From: CAZOEL01 sp964578835
GTDB lineage: Bacteria; Desulfobacterota; Syntrophobacteria; Syntrophobacterales; Syntrophobacteraceae
NCBI GenBank assembly: GCA_964578835.1
Contig: CAZOEL010000027.1
Coordinates: 7,923 to 71,922 of the forward strand
DNA: 64,000 nt
Direction of reading: 5' to 3'
Shown here piece by piece: positions 54,091 through 63,233 of this stretch. Position 1 is the stretch's first letter. Every line of letters begins with the position of its first letter. The notes under the pieces were generated by a model that made no database searches, was not told where the DNA came from, and saw only the letters and a list, made by a program, of their open reading frames with translations. Made by a program: the position numbers and the translations under genes.

Positions 54091-55164
54091 TCAGGGAATG
54101 TATTTGACTATCTGAGGACCAATTAGTTTTGTGAGTTCAAGAGGAAGCTTCTTCCACAACTCGATTCGCTTACTGTATTTTGGGTTGGTTGGACTTAGGT
54201 TTGGCAGGGCGTCAACGCCATGCAAGTAATATTGATATGGTAGCATAGAAGGCTCAAAACCCCAGTGCCTCTTGAAGTGATAGGGTCCCGTGTCCTTTTT
54301 GCTTTTGCCAAAATCAAATATTTCGCAGCCGCGGTCAACAGCTTTGCACATAAGCGCCCAGTAGAGATAATCATTGGCCGCATGATCCCGAGAGATGGGA
54401 TAGGCCCCGGAATAGTAAGGCAAAACTTCCTCTTTATAGAAGTAGCTGAGCACTCCTGAGAGCGGCTGTCCGTCTTTTCTTATGATGAGAATGGAGGAGA
54501 AGCCCGAGAACTCCTCCAGCTGGTTCCCCAGGTATCGTTTTGGAAAAACCGGTGTGCCAAGACTTCGATAGTTATAGGCAAACAACTCGTAAAACTCGTC
54601 CAGAAGCTCTTTGCCGCCATGGACCGATTCCAAGCCATTGGATATGCCTTGCCTCACCATGCGGCGAGTTTTGCGTGGAATCGCCTTCAGATTGTCTTCC
54701 TCGGAAGTAAAGAGCTCCTTCTTGAAATAATAATAGAGATCTTTTACCGGGAGATCTGGAAGGGGAGCGTTCTGGTTTCTAATCTCCAGATAGTCAAGGC
54801 CCTCAGATCGAGTTATCTCAGCAGCTTTATCCAGCAGAGCCTGCTCAACTTCCTTATTGGTGGCAAGAATGCCGCCAATAGGCGCAAAGGGAACGGAAAC
54901 CAGCGATTTGCCGAAAAGAAAGCTTTTGATCATGAAGAGAGGAAAAACGCCGCTGATTATCTTCCGCCCGTTATGGCGCGTCCCATTGGATACCATGCTC
55001 TCGCGATCGTAATCCTCAGCAAGAAGGTAAAACGATCTATGGCCGAACGATTTTTCGACCACCCTTTTCCAACCAGTGAGATGAAAAAAGGAGCCCTGCG
55101 GATGGTTCATGACGAACTGATCCCATCCATGTCTATCGGCATCTGAGTAAAGCCTGACTTCCAT
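54091..55164 (-). CDS. FemAB-related protein, PEP-CTERM system-associated
   Basis: A 357-residue double-GNAT protein. It shows HGWDQFVMNHPQGSFFHLTG, the start of the FemAB fold, RKTRRMVRQGISNGLESVHG, then YYSGAYPISRDHAANDYLYW and the C-terminal DFGKSKKDTGPYHFKRHWGF. It matches TIGR03019. FemAB enzymes transfer an aminoacyl group; in XrtA clusters the donor is unknown and may be the ACP-bound product of the local ligase (inference). It lies 14 bases before the GT gene. Confidence 0.92.
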   Translation of the reverse strand: MEVRLYSDADRHGWDQFVMNHPQGSFFHLTGWKRVVEKSFGHRSFYLLAEDYDRESMVSNGTRHNGRKIISGVFPLFMIKSFLFGKSLVSVPFAPIGGILATNKEVEQALLDKAAEITRSEGLDYLEIRNQNAPLPDLPVKDLYYYFKKELFTSEEDNLKAIPRKTRRMVRQGISNGLESVHGGKELLDEFYELFAYNYRSLGTPVFPKRYLGNQLEEFSGFSSILIIRKDGQPLSGVLSYFYKEEVLPYYSGAYPISRDHAANDYLYWALMCKAVDRGCEIFDFGKSKKDTGPYHFKRHWGFEPSMLPYQYYLHGVDALPNLSPTNPKYSKRIELWKKLPLELTKLIGPQIVKYIP

Positions 55165-55185
55165 TCTATACTTTCTCGATGAAGA

Positions 55186-56202
55186 CTATTTCAACAGCGA
55201 ACGATCAGATAAAAATCCTCGAAACGAGGAGAAGGAGAAGTCACGCACCAGCCTTTTGAATCGAGCTTCCGTTCTGCTCAGATTGAGGTAGTGACGAAAT
55301 CTGGACTTTGCCGATAATCCGCTTATTCTCGGTTGAGCAGCGTCAATCTCCCAAGGATGGATAAAAAAGACTATAGGCATCTTTTCGTATTGCTCGATGC
55401 GCCTGAGAGCCCATTGAGTGAAGCGCCCGGGGAAGAATCTGAAATAACCTCCTCCTCCTATAGGGAGATTGAAGCCTGCAAGTCTTAGAGTCGATACCGG
55501 GAATTCAATGAATTGCATCGACGCCGAACTGACGGCTTCGACTGGAGCAGCTGAGAAGTTGCGCGGTTGACTCGAATTGCTCACAGAGTGTTGGCTCAAG
55601 GTCATGAAATCGACTGTTCCACGTCCATTCCAGGAGACAAAAAAGGGCGATCTCGGCGCATCGGGAATGCCGTATCGATCATGATGAACCGGGAATATGC
55701 TCGAGTCATAGAGAAAACCTTCTTCGGCCAGAATTCGTAAAGCCCAAAGATTCTTTCGCGTGATGGAGTAGCTCGGAGCCCGAAACCCCCGTACAGGCTC
55801 GCCGGTTATATCCTCAAGGATGTCCTTCGACTTGCGTAAATCGGCTCTAAACTCGCCCTGAGACATATCGGAGACCATGCGATGGTCATAACCGTGACTC
55901 GCAATCTCATGACCGTTGGCATGTATCTTTTTGATAAGCTTGGGATATCGTTCCGCTACCCAACCCAGGCAGAAAAAAGTGGCATGGACAGGGGAAGAAT
56001 CCTTGTGGAGTTCTGAGCTCAATATGTCCAGAATGCGATGCGTATTACGTTCAATATGAGAACCGTAGCTTCCCCAATCGTTTCGATTGACGACGCCTTC
56101 GAAGGCGCTCACCATGAAGTAGTCTTCGACATCGATGCTCAGGATGTTCTTCACCGTCTTATTCTTCACGGCCCTATCTTGCGCCCTGTCCCATGAAAAC
56201 AA
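55186..56202 (-). CDS. Polysaccharide deacetylase, PEP-CTERM locus type
   Basis: A 338-residue NodB-fold enzyme. ILSIDVEDYFMVSAF holds the first catalytic/metal Asp. ANGHEIASHGYDHRMVSDMS supplies the His-x3-5-His metal motif, RGFRAPSYSITRKNLWAL the catalytic Arg, and VFFIHPWEID the final His. It matches TIGR03006. It removes N-acetyl groups from sugars of the polymer. There is no signal peptide, as usual for this subfamily. The ATG at 56202 overlaps the sugar-transferase gene by 29 bases; GTG at 56169 or 56154 are alternatives closer to the conserved start. Confidence 0.92.
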   Translation of the reverse strand: MFSWDRAQDRAVKNKTVKNILSIDVEDYFMVSAFEGVVNRNDWGSYGSHIERNTHRILDILSSELHKDSSPVHATFFCLGWVAERYPKLIKKIHANGHEIASHGYDHRMVSDMSQGEFRADLRKSKDILEDITGEPVRGFRAPSYSITRKNLWALRILAEEGFLYDSSIFPVHHDRYGIPDAPRSPFFVSWNGRGTVDFMTLSQHSVSNSSQPRNFSAAPVEAVSSASMQFIEFPVSTLRLAGFNLPIGGGGYFRFFPGRFTQWALRRIEQYEKMPIVFFIHPWEIDAAQPRISGLSAKSRFRHYLNLSRTEARFKRLVRDFSFSSFRGFLSDRSLLK

Positions 56203-58177
56203 CGCCGATTGTCTTCAGAAGAATCTTGAAATCCAGGAGGAGCGACATGTTCTTGATATAGTAAAGATCATACTCCAATTTGTTCAAAGCGTCCGTAACC
56301 GTTGATCCATAGGGATAGTTGACCTGCGCCCAGCCGGTTATTCCCGGCGCCACGCAGTGACGTGAGCCATAATAGGGTATTTGCTCCTCCAGCCCCTTAA
56401 CGAATTCGGGCCTTTCCGGACGAGGGCCGACCAAGGTCATATCCCCCATGAATATGTTCCAGATCTGAGGAATCTCATCGATTCGGAAAAGGCGAATCCA
56501 GTGACCCACGCGGGTCACCCGCGCATCGTTTTTAGCAGCCCACGTCGCCCCTCGCGCTTCAGCATCGGTGCGCATCGATCTGAACTTGACGACGCTGAAG
56601 ACCCTGCCGCCTTTTCCGACTCTTTTTTGCCTGTAAAAGACAGGCCCACGAGAATCGATCTTTATGCACACCGCAGTGATGAGCAAAATAGGAGACAGGC
56701 AGACGAGCATCAATCCAGCCACTATTATATCGATAACTCTTTTTATTTTCTGCACATACTCTTTCGAGAGGAGGCTGAAGCCTTCCGTAAAAAGCAACCA
56801 TTGGTCTTCGATAAACCGGACCGGGATGCGTCCGGTAAGCTGCTCGTATACCGTCGGCATCTCCAACACTTCAATGCCTCGCAGCCTAGCTTCGAGAACC
56901 TGACGCATCAATTGCGGCCGACTGTTTCGGGGTATCGCCAGAATAGCCGTCTTTATCCAGATTTGCTCCGCCACATCAAGCAGCCGATCCAAGGGGCCAA
57001 GAACTGCTGAAGACCCAATCACCAGTTCCTGTTTTTCAGGATCGTCATCCAGGAATCCCTTCACTACGTATGGCGACAACGGACTTTTGAGCAGCCCGTA
57101 TATCGATTTTCCACTTTGACCGGCGCCTAAAACGATAGCCCCTATCTTGGGAGTGTTTACCTGAAGGAATTTCCCAAAGATCATTCGCCATGCAGCAATC
57201 ATAAGCGCAAGCAGGACCGTCTGAAAAGCTAGAACTCCTCGGCCAACCGGGGATGCGGGCAAAACAAAGAGGAAGAAGACCGAAACAAAAGAGCCGAGCA
57301 AAACCGCCACTCCCAGACGGAGGAGGGAATCTCTCGACAAAAAAGGACGTCCAAAGTTGTAAAGATCGAATATGTAAAAGCTCGTGGGATATATTATGAA
57401 CATCACACACTGCATCAGGTCGCCGATGTTTTGGAAATCAGGCAAATCACCAAGCCGGGCATAGCGCGCAAGAGCAACCGCCAGCAGAACAATGAGTAAG
57501 TCCCCTAGCAGAAGAGAGGTAATCCGTAAAGATGTCGTAGTGTTGAGGGATATTTCCGTTTCTTTGGAAGCAGGTTCCGCATGATCTGCAACTGAGGCGT
57601 CAGGTTGCCATACCTGAGGGCTCATGTTAGCTGCATCGTTGGCCTCGGAAGATTTAGGAAAAGCCTCTTCGCTGCTTTCGGGGATAGACTCGGGCAACTT
57701 TTCATTTAGTAGCGGCCTTGCATCAGTATCCGGAAAAAAGTAAAAGGATAGCTCGATCCTGCTCAGTTGTTCAAAATCGAGGATGGCAGAAAGCCTCTTG
57801 TAAACTTTGTGAAATATGCGGTTTCGGATGAAGTCCCTGTTTGTTTTTTGGATCTCTGTGAATATGACGCCAATGAGAGATCTATGCCTGTACCATCCCT
57901 TTATGTCCGTTTCTCTTGTAGAGGTAGCCAGCGAATGCTGTATCCTGTTGAAAAGAAGATTGTTGTCCGGGGATACGATGGCGCCGACATCCAGCAGCAT
58001 CAGCAAAAATGGTTTTCCTGTCCGTTCGGTCCGTTTGGCTTCGAGGCGAAGTATTTCATTGAAGTAATCTTCACCATAAAGGCCGCATTCGTCTCCAAGC
58101 ATGCCGGAGCTCAATGCCAGAGGCAAATTTCCACCATTGCGCTGGCCAGTTTTGGTGATAAACGACAGGAAGGACAT
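56174..58177 (-). CDS. Sugar transferase (EpsB type) with N-terminal degenerate GGDEF domain
   Basis: A 667-residue protein. The start is ATG 58177 with GAGGAG before it; an earlier ATG at 58246 would overlap the previous gene. Residues 30-150 look like a degenerate GGDEF domain: RTGKPFLLMLLDVG, then RETD (88-91), five residues, and RHRSL (97-101) at the place of GGDEF, then LIGVIFTE. The RxxD I-site spacing is exact. The rest is the usual PEP-CTERM sugar transferase: four or five helices, a CoA-binding-like domain (VLGAGQSGKSIYGLLKSP), one helix, then the transferase domain GPVFYRQKRVGKGGRVFSVV, FRIDEIPQIWN and GPRPERPEFV. It starts repeat-unit synthesis on undecaprenyl phosphate. Confidence 0.92.
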   Translation of the reverse strand: MSFLSFITKTGQRNGGNLPLALSSGMLGDECGLYGEDYFNEILRLEAKRTERTGKPFLLMLLDVGAIVSPDNNLLFNRIQHSLATSTRETDIKGWYRHRSLIGVIFTEIQKTNRDFIRNRIFHKVYKRLSAILDFEQLSRIELSFYFFPDTDARPLLNEKLPESIPESSEEAFPKSSEANDAANMSPQVWQPDASVADHAEPASKETEISLNTTTSLRITSLLLGDLLIVLLAVALARYARLGDLPDFQNIGDLMQCVMFIIYPTSFYIFDLYNFGRPFLSRDSLLRLGVAVLLGSFVSVFFLFVLPASPVGRGVLAFQTVLLALMIAAWRMIFGKFLQVNTPKIGAIVLGAGQSGKSIYGLLKSPLSPYVVKGFLDDDPEKQELVIGSSAVLGPLDRLLDVAEQIWIKTAILAIPRNSRPQLMRQVLEARLRGIEVLEMPTVYEQLTGRIPVRFIEDQWLLFTEGFSLLSKEYVQKIKRVIDIIVAGLMLVCLSPILLITAVCIKIDSRGPVFYRQKRVGKGGRVFSVVKFRSMRTDAEARGATWAAKNDARVTRVGHWIRLFRIDEIPQIWNIFMGDMTLVGPRPERPEFVKGLEEQIPYYGSRHCVAPGITGWAQVNYPYGSTVTDALNKLEYDLYYIKNMSLLLDFKILLKTIGVVFMGQGAR

Positions 58178-58190
58178 CTTTTTCGCTCCT

Positions 58191-58925
58191 CTACAAGTGC
58201 TTATAAATGAGCTCTGGAATGTAGTATCGCCTTTTGTTGAAGACAATCCCCAGAACGTTCCCTCCGACCTTCGTTATTCTTTCCTTTGAATTCCTTACAA
58301 TCTGCCAGCGGGTTTTTTCAGCTTCCACAACAAGCACAACCCCACTTACCCTCGGCGCTATGGCCAGTCCATCGGGCGAACTGCCTAAAGGAGGCGAGTC
58401 AACCAGGATAAGGTCGAACTGCTGCCAGAGCGTCTCCCAGAACCCCGCAAAACGCGGAGAATCGAATATCTCCGGCGTGTAGGCATTCGTATTGGCTGAG
58501 GGCCCGAGGAAAAGGCTCGTTTCACCTACCCGATGCAATACCTTCTCTGGCGATTCGCCATCGCGGATTGCTTCTTGCCAGGTGTATCCAGAAGTAACCT
58601 TGAAATGAAGATGCTGCGATGGCTGCAAACGGTCCGCATCAAGGAGGAGGACGGACATGCCAATTCTTGTAGCGGCGACCCTGGCGAACTCACGAACAAT
58701 GGTAGAAGCGCCTTCTCCTTGCTTTGAGCCAATGAATTGGATGACTTTCTTTGAGGAATGAGGAAGAAGGATTTCGATGTTCTTATAAAGACCGAGCAAT
58801 TCCTCTTCCATATCGACAAGCACAAGTTCCTGAACTGCCTTGTCGCTTTGGGGAACGGTCAGCAAATCATCAGTTCTGGCCCTTGCGCGGTACGCATTTT
58901 CCAGAGCTTCGTATATCTTACTCAT
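58191..58925 (-). CDS. CpsD/CapB-like tyrosine kinase with altered P-loop
   Basis: A 244-residue protein of the bacterial tyrosine kinase (BY-kinase) fold, as in the XrtA-associated TIGR03018 group. Walker A region is GSKQGEGAST, where the usual GK(S/T) Lys is Ala73. Walker A' is VLLLDADRLQPS and Walker B LILVDSPPLG. The C-terminus RRYYIPELIYKHL has a Tyr cluster for autophosphorylation. It would pair with the chain-length protein at 60720 to control polymer length. Without the P-loop Lys, kinase activity is doubtful; it may be a regulatory pseudo-kinase. AGGAGCT precedes the ATG; 13 bases separate it from the next gene. Confidence 0.88.
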   Translation of the reverse strand: MSKIYEALENAYRARARTDDLLTVPQSDKAVQELVLVDMEEELLGLYKNIEILLPHSSKKVIQFIGSKQGEGASTIVREFARVAATRIGMSVLLLDADRLQPSQHLHFKVTSGYTWQEAIRDGESPEKVLHRVGETSLFLGPSANTNAYTPEIFDSPRFAGFWETLWQQFDLILVDSPPLGSSPDGLAIAPRVSGVVLVVEAEKTRWQIVRNSKERITKVGGNVLGIVFNKRRYYIPELIYKHL

Positions 58926-59091
58926 AAGAGCTCCTATCCTTTGACAGGGTGAGGGGCTATAATTCTTTTGAATGCATCAACAGATAAATTGTGGTAAGTA
59001 ATTTAGCGAAAAGAGCGCTGATCAGTGCGTGGAGACAGTGGAATTTATTTGTTATTAGTTAATGCGGAAGAACCGCCCTCTTCACTTGAGC

Positions 59092-60702
59092 TCAGTTGGC
59101 AGTTTCTTCTTTATGCATTTTCGGTGAGGGCAAGAGAATATTGTCTCCCACGCTGATTCTATCAGCATCCCTGATTTGAGGATTCTTTTCCAGTATTGAT
59201 TGTATCAAGACTCCTAACGCGGTGCTTTCTTCACGCATATTCGCCAATTCGGCGGCAATCTTCGTAAGATTATCTCCTTTTTTAACTTTCCGCATCACAG
59301 GCATTTCCGGGATTTTGTCGCTCGTTAAGGCGTTTGAGGCTTCCGTATTCTTCTCTTCCGGAGTCTGTAATGTTGTAGGCAAAGATACAGCGTGTTGAGT
59401 TTCCTCTTGAACTGCGGTTTCAATGACAGGAATATGATTACTCAGATCCTTACTAGACTTTTGGTCAGCAGCTACTGTTGCAGAATAATCGCTTTCCTGG
59501 TTAGCGGGGTGAGATGCATTCTTCGGCTCCTTTTCCACCGAGACTGCGGAAGAGCTTGACTGGCCACTTTCCGGCATATTGCTCTGCACCAAACCCTGAT
59601 TGGCCTCGAGAAGCTCCTTATTAGGCAAGACTGTCGCCTGCGGCTGTTGAGCGCCTAATTCGGCAGGGGATTGTTCAGCTATACTCGGTAAAGCTTTTCT
59701 CAATTCAGTTGATGGAGCTTTGACAACAGAGGGTCTGGGATAATTTTTCTGCGAAAAGTCAACGGCGGAATTCAACTGGAAGCGGGATATTAATGACGTG
59801 TAAGGGTACTCATGATAGCCTCCCCAAAACAGAACGGCTACGAATATGCACAGAATCGGCAGCGCCATTTTCCATCTTCGATAGCGAGGGGCGGACGAGC
59901 CTTGGAAATCGGCAATGACTTCCCTGGCTATGCTCTTCGTGACCGGCTTCTTTTCATACCCAAAACCCGTTATGAGAGCATTGTCGCAGAGAATATTCAT
60001 GAGTCTGGGAATGCCCATGGCCTTCTTGACGATTAATTTCAGCGCTCCAGCTGTGAATGCAGGTTCACCAGTCAACGCAACCTTCGCCAATCGATAGTTG
60101 ATGTAGGCCAGGCTTTCGTCAGCGGTTAGAGGCTTGATCGTCGAATAGATTGCAATGCGCTGTTTCAACTGCCGCAGCTCATTTCGATTTAATACATTCT
60201 CCAACTCAGGCTGTCCAATGAGCAAAATTTGCAGAAGCTTGTCTTTGGAAGTCTCCAGGTTGGAAAGCATTCGCAGGTCTTCCAATGTAGCTACGGGCAT
60301 ATTCTGCGCTTCATCAATGATGAGAACCACGTTTCGACCACACTTGTATTCTTCTATGAGAGCATGGTGAAGGAGGTTCACCATCTTGAAAACATCGCCG
60401 GTTGCAGGCTCGAGAGCTAGTTCACGGAGAATAGTGTCAAGCAATCCTTCGAAGGGAAGATTCGGGTTGAAAACATAGATAATCTTAAGATCCTGTTTAT
60501 CAACTCTTTCCAAATAGGATCGGAGGATCGTAGTCTTCCCCACGCCTACTTCACCAACAACGGCGACAAACCCTTTCCTCTCTTCGACGCCGTAAATGAT
60601 TGAGGCCAAGGCCTGCTTGTGGCTGGGACTTAGAAATAGAAACTCCGGATCAGGAGTAATGTGAAAAGGCTCTCTTCTCAGGTTATAAAAGCCGGCGTAC
60701 AT
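59092..60702 (-). CDS. XrtA-associated ATPase with TM helix and C-terminal LysM
   Basis: A 536-residue ExeA/GspA-type protein (TIGR03015-like core). The N-terminal AAA ATPase has MYAGFYNLRREPFHITPDPE, Walker A VVGEVGVGKTTILRSYL and Walker B NVVLIIDEAQNMP. After about residue 270 is one membrane helix (MALPILCIFVAVLFWG), then a long Ser/Glu/Pro-rich linker and a LysM domain (VKKGDNLTKIAAELANMREE...ISVGDNILLPSP). It may open or tether the peptidoglycan layer at the export site, as ExeA does for secretins. Family members usually end soon after the ATPase, so the LysM tail is an extension. It starts 17 bases after the chain-length gene. Confidence 0.9.
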   Translation of the reverse strand: MYAGFYNLRREPFHITPDPEFLFLSPSHKQALASIIYGVEERKGFVAVVGEVGVGKTTILRSYLERVDKQDLKIIYVFNPNLPFEGLLDTILRELALEPATGDVFKMVNLLHHALIEEYKCGRNVVLIIDEAQNMPVATLEDLRMLSNLETSKDKLLQILLIGQPELENVLNRNELRQLKQRIAIYSTIKPLTADESLAYINYRLAKVALTGEPAFTAGALKLIVKKAMGIPRLMNILCDNALITGFGYEKKPVTKSIAREVIADFQGSSAPRYRRWKMALPILCIFVAVLFWGGYHEYPYTSLISRFQLNSAVDFSQKNYPRPSVVKAPSTELRKALPSIAEQSPAELGAQQPQATVLPNKELLEANQGLVQSNMPESGQSSSSAVSVEKEPKNASHPANQESDYSATVAADQKSSKDLSNHIPVIETAVQEETQHAVSLPTTLQTPEEKNTEASNALTSDKIPEMPVMRKVKKGDNLTKIAAELANMREESTALGVLIQSILEKNPQIRDADRISVGDNILLPSPKMHKEETAN

Positions 60703-60719
60703 AAGCGCTGCGCCTTTGC

Positions 60720-62303
60720 TTACCTTTTGAGTGCGATTGTGGCAAGGACAGGAATGCCGAGACGGTTCTCGACATTCTCGGGGGTGGTCAACCCCTGCCC
60801 GAGGATCTCCAACAGGAATGCCAACCCCACGCCAGCTCCGAGGCCTACTACCGCTCCGGCAGCCATAAGGATCATAAGGCCTGGACTCTGGTTGATGGGC
60901 TTCACAGGTGGAACTGCCGGCTGGAGCACTGTAACACTCGCCATCTCCTGGCGATTTATGTCCTCTGTTATGCGCACTTCCTCAAGCTTGTTGGAGTAAG
61001 TATTATAATACCCTTCGTTGTGCTCCAATTCGCGATGCAGCTCCTTGAGCTTTTTCTCCTGCGAACCCAAAGCCTGTATCTGCTTATCAAGCTCTCCCAG
61101 CTCCGTCTTATAAGAAACGATCTTTTCCTCAGAAGCTTTTAGATTCGCTTCTATAGTATTTGTGTGTATCTCCAAACCCAAGTCACCGAAGTTAACTGGA
61201 TATGTTTCTCCATTCGAGCGTTGTTTCGGTTTAGAAGCACTCGTTTTTTGTTCCTTCATAAGCTCTTGCACTTTTTCAATCTCTTTGCGAACATTCACGA
61301 CAAAGAGGTTCTTCTCCGTGTACTTCCCAAGGAGTTCCTGCTCTTTGAGCTGCAGAGCCATCAATTTCGATCCCAGCCCCGATGTATCAGCTTCCTGTGT
61401 CATCTCCTCACCGTTGGAAAATGAGGGCACAGCCTCATATTCGGCCTTTGGTTGATTCTTGAGAGTAGCCAGCGAGTGTTTGAGAATTTCAGCTTCTCCA
61501 GTTGCATTCTTGATGGTCGCCTCAAGCTGCGCCCGCTGGGTCAGGAGAAAATCCATCTGTTTGTCAAACGAATAGAAGCCATACTCGCGTCTGAAGGATT
61601 CCAGTCTTTCTTCAGATTCTTTCAACTTCTGACGATACTCCGCAAGCTTCTTCTCAAGAAAAAAAGTGGACCTGGGATCGCTCAAAACGTCGCGCCGCTT
61701 CTCCCTGTAAAAATCCACGAGCTGATTGACAACTGTCGCCGTATTCTCAGGATCTTTCCCAGTAAATTTGATTTCAATAAAATTTGAATTTCTAATCTCA
61801 GAGACGCTAAGATCCTTCTCCATTTGTAGAATGGCGAATTCCTGGGGGTTAATTCCAGGAGGCGGATTACGAACGATATCAGGGTAAAGCCTATCGAGAC
61901 GGAGGGTCGAAATAAGCCTTTCCTTCAAGTCCCTACTCTTCAGCATAAGGATCTCTGAGGTAAAGATATCGCTTTTCCCAAACGAGATCGGCGTCTTTTG
62001 AGTGCCCAATTCAGGTCCGCTGTAATCTCTTCCGGACTTGAACAGGATGACCGATTTTGCCTCATACAATGGCGGTAGAAGCTTCGGATAAACAAAGTGA
62101 ACGACGGGGGAAACAAGGAGAAATATAAAAAATAGGGCTAATATTTTATACTTATGCTTGAACAGTATGGATAATATATCCCTTAAATTGAAAGGGAAAG
62201 AATTTGAGGCGGAATACGCCATCGCACCACGCGAACCGGCCAACATCGATGGGGCGGGGCGTGGAGCCAAGTGCCTAATGTCGTTAAAGTTATGTTCTTC
62301 CAT
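60720..62303 (-). CDS. Polysaccharide chain-length determinant (Wzz/GumC family, XrtA type)
   Basis: A 527-residue inner-membrane protein. TM1 is ILALFFIFLLVSPVVHFVYP (about residues 53-72), followed by the Wzz domain PPLYEAKSVILF. There are long coiled coils (KKLAEYRQKLKESEERLESF, KEQELLGKYTEKNLFVVNV) and TM2 with a Pro/Gly-rich motif INQSPGLMILMAAGAVVGLG. It has no C-terminal kinase domain; the CpsD-like partner is separate at 58191. It sets polymer length and bridges to the Wza-like exporter. Corresponds to TIGR03007. Confidence 0.92.
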   Translation of the reverse strand: MEEHNFNDIRHLAPRPAPSMLAGSRGAMAYSASNSFPFNLRDILSILFKHKYKILALFFIFLLVSPVVHFVYPKLLPPLYEAKSVILFKSGRDYSGPELGTQKTPISFGKSDIFTSEILMLKSRDLKERLISTLRLDRLYPDIVRNPPPGINPQEFAILQMEKDLSVSEIRNSNFIEIKFTGKDPENTATVVNQLVDFYREKRRDVLSDPRSTFFLEKKLAEYRQKLKESEERLESFRREYGFYSFDKQMDFLLTQRAQLEATIKNATGEAEILKHSLATLKNQPKAEYEAVPSFSNGEEMTQEADTSGLGSKLMALQLKEQELLGKYTEKNLFVVNVRKEIEKVQELMKEQKTSASKPKQRSNGETYPVNFGDLGLEIHTNTIEANLKASEEKIVSYKTELGELDKQIQALGSQEKKLKELHRELEHNEGYYNTYSNKLEEVRITEDINRQEMASVTVLQPAVPPVKPINQSPGLMILMAAGAVVGLGAGVGLAFLLEILGQGLTTPENVENRLGIPVLATIALKR

Positions 62304-62501
62304 CGGCTAGGAGCTCACTTCTGGGAGGTCGAAACAAGCAATATCAGACGTTGCAGGGCTTCCAATTTGCAATGTGGAGGACTTCACTGTTTATTCGTTA
62401 GCAAGGCAATTCCGAGCTTTCTAATGCCCAATAGAAGCGTGGAACTGAAAGGATCATTCGCAGCTGTGCGCTTATCAATCATTCCAAAAGGAAAGCGCTG
62501 C
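62304..62501. other. Intergenic region between export lipoprotein and chain-length genes
   Basis: About 200 bases. No gene or clear terminator; the two genes are probably in one transcript. Confidence 0.4.
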
Positions 62502-63233
62502 CTAATCCTTCAATGCATTGTAATAAAGCAAGAAGTCCTGGGGCACCACAAGTATGGTTCTGCGCAGATACAGATCGACCCATTTGGATGCATTCCCGAT
62601 TGGAGAAGCAGGAATGTAGACGATATCATACGGTTTCAGGAGAATATCTTCTCCCATCTGTGTGCCGTCGATTATCGTCTTGATGTTGATAGGAATCGCC
62701 ATAGGCCCTGTCAAATCATCCTTCTGCCTTATAACGATCACTTCCTCACGTCTGGCGGTGTCCTTGAGCCCACCGGAGGAGGCAATGGCCTGCAGAACCG
62801 TCATTGAGCCCAGCAAAGGCAGCACGCCCGGCTTCAGCACTTCTCCATCCACATAGATTTTCATATTGCTCGACGATTTAACAATCACTGTCACAGCCGG
62901 CGAGGCAAGCTCTTCCGTATACTTTTCCTTGAGCTCGGTCGTGAGCTCCGCGGGCGTTCGCCCAGCGGCCATTATCTCGTCTATAAGTTGGAGCGAAATC
63001 TTTCCATCAGGCCGGACGATTTGTTCTTCATTCAACTCAGGGTTGTAGAAGAATTTGATATCAAGCTGATCTCCAGGGTTGATCCTGTACTCTGCAGTCA
63101 CAACAGGCGCTTGAGTGCCGGGCAAACCGACAAAAGTGGGTTTTTTTACCACGGGACCGCATCCAAAGGCGATAAGAGCGAAAAGGATGAGTCCTAAAAA
63201 GGGTGAAAAGGCGCGTTTTGCTTGTACAGGCAT
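62502..63233 (-). CDS. Wza-like polysaccharide export lipoprotein
   Basis: A 243-residue outer-membrane lipoprotein. It starts at ATG 63233 (weak ribosome-binding site; a TTG at 63290 is less likely because it would precede the signal peptide). The lipobox is LFALIAFGC (Cys about 25). The poly_export domain is VTAEYRINPGDQLDIKFFYN and EEQIVRPDGKISLQLIDEIM, and the SLBB-like domain MKIYVDGEVLKPGVLPLLGS and VLQAIASSGGLKDTARREEV. It forms or caps the export channel and corresponds to TIGR03027 (PEP-CTERM export). It is first in the 52-kb minus-strand block. Confidence 0.92.
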   Translation of the reverse strand: MPVQAKRAFSPFLGLILFALIAFGCGPVVKKPTFVGLPGTQAPVVTAEYRINPGDQLDIKFFYNPELNEEQIVRPDGKISLQLIDEIMAAGRTPAELTTELKEKYTEELASPAVTVIVKSSSNMKIYVDGEVLKPGVLPLLGSMTVLQAIASSGGLKDTARREEVIVIRQKDDLTGPMAIPINIKTIIDGTQMGEDILLKPYDIVYIPASPIGNASKWVDLYLRRTILVVPQDFLLYYNALKD

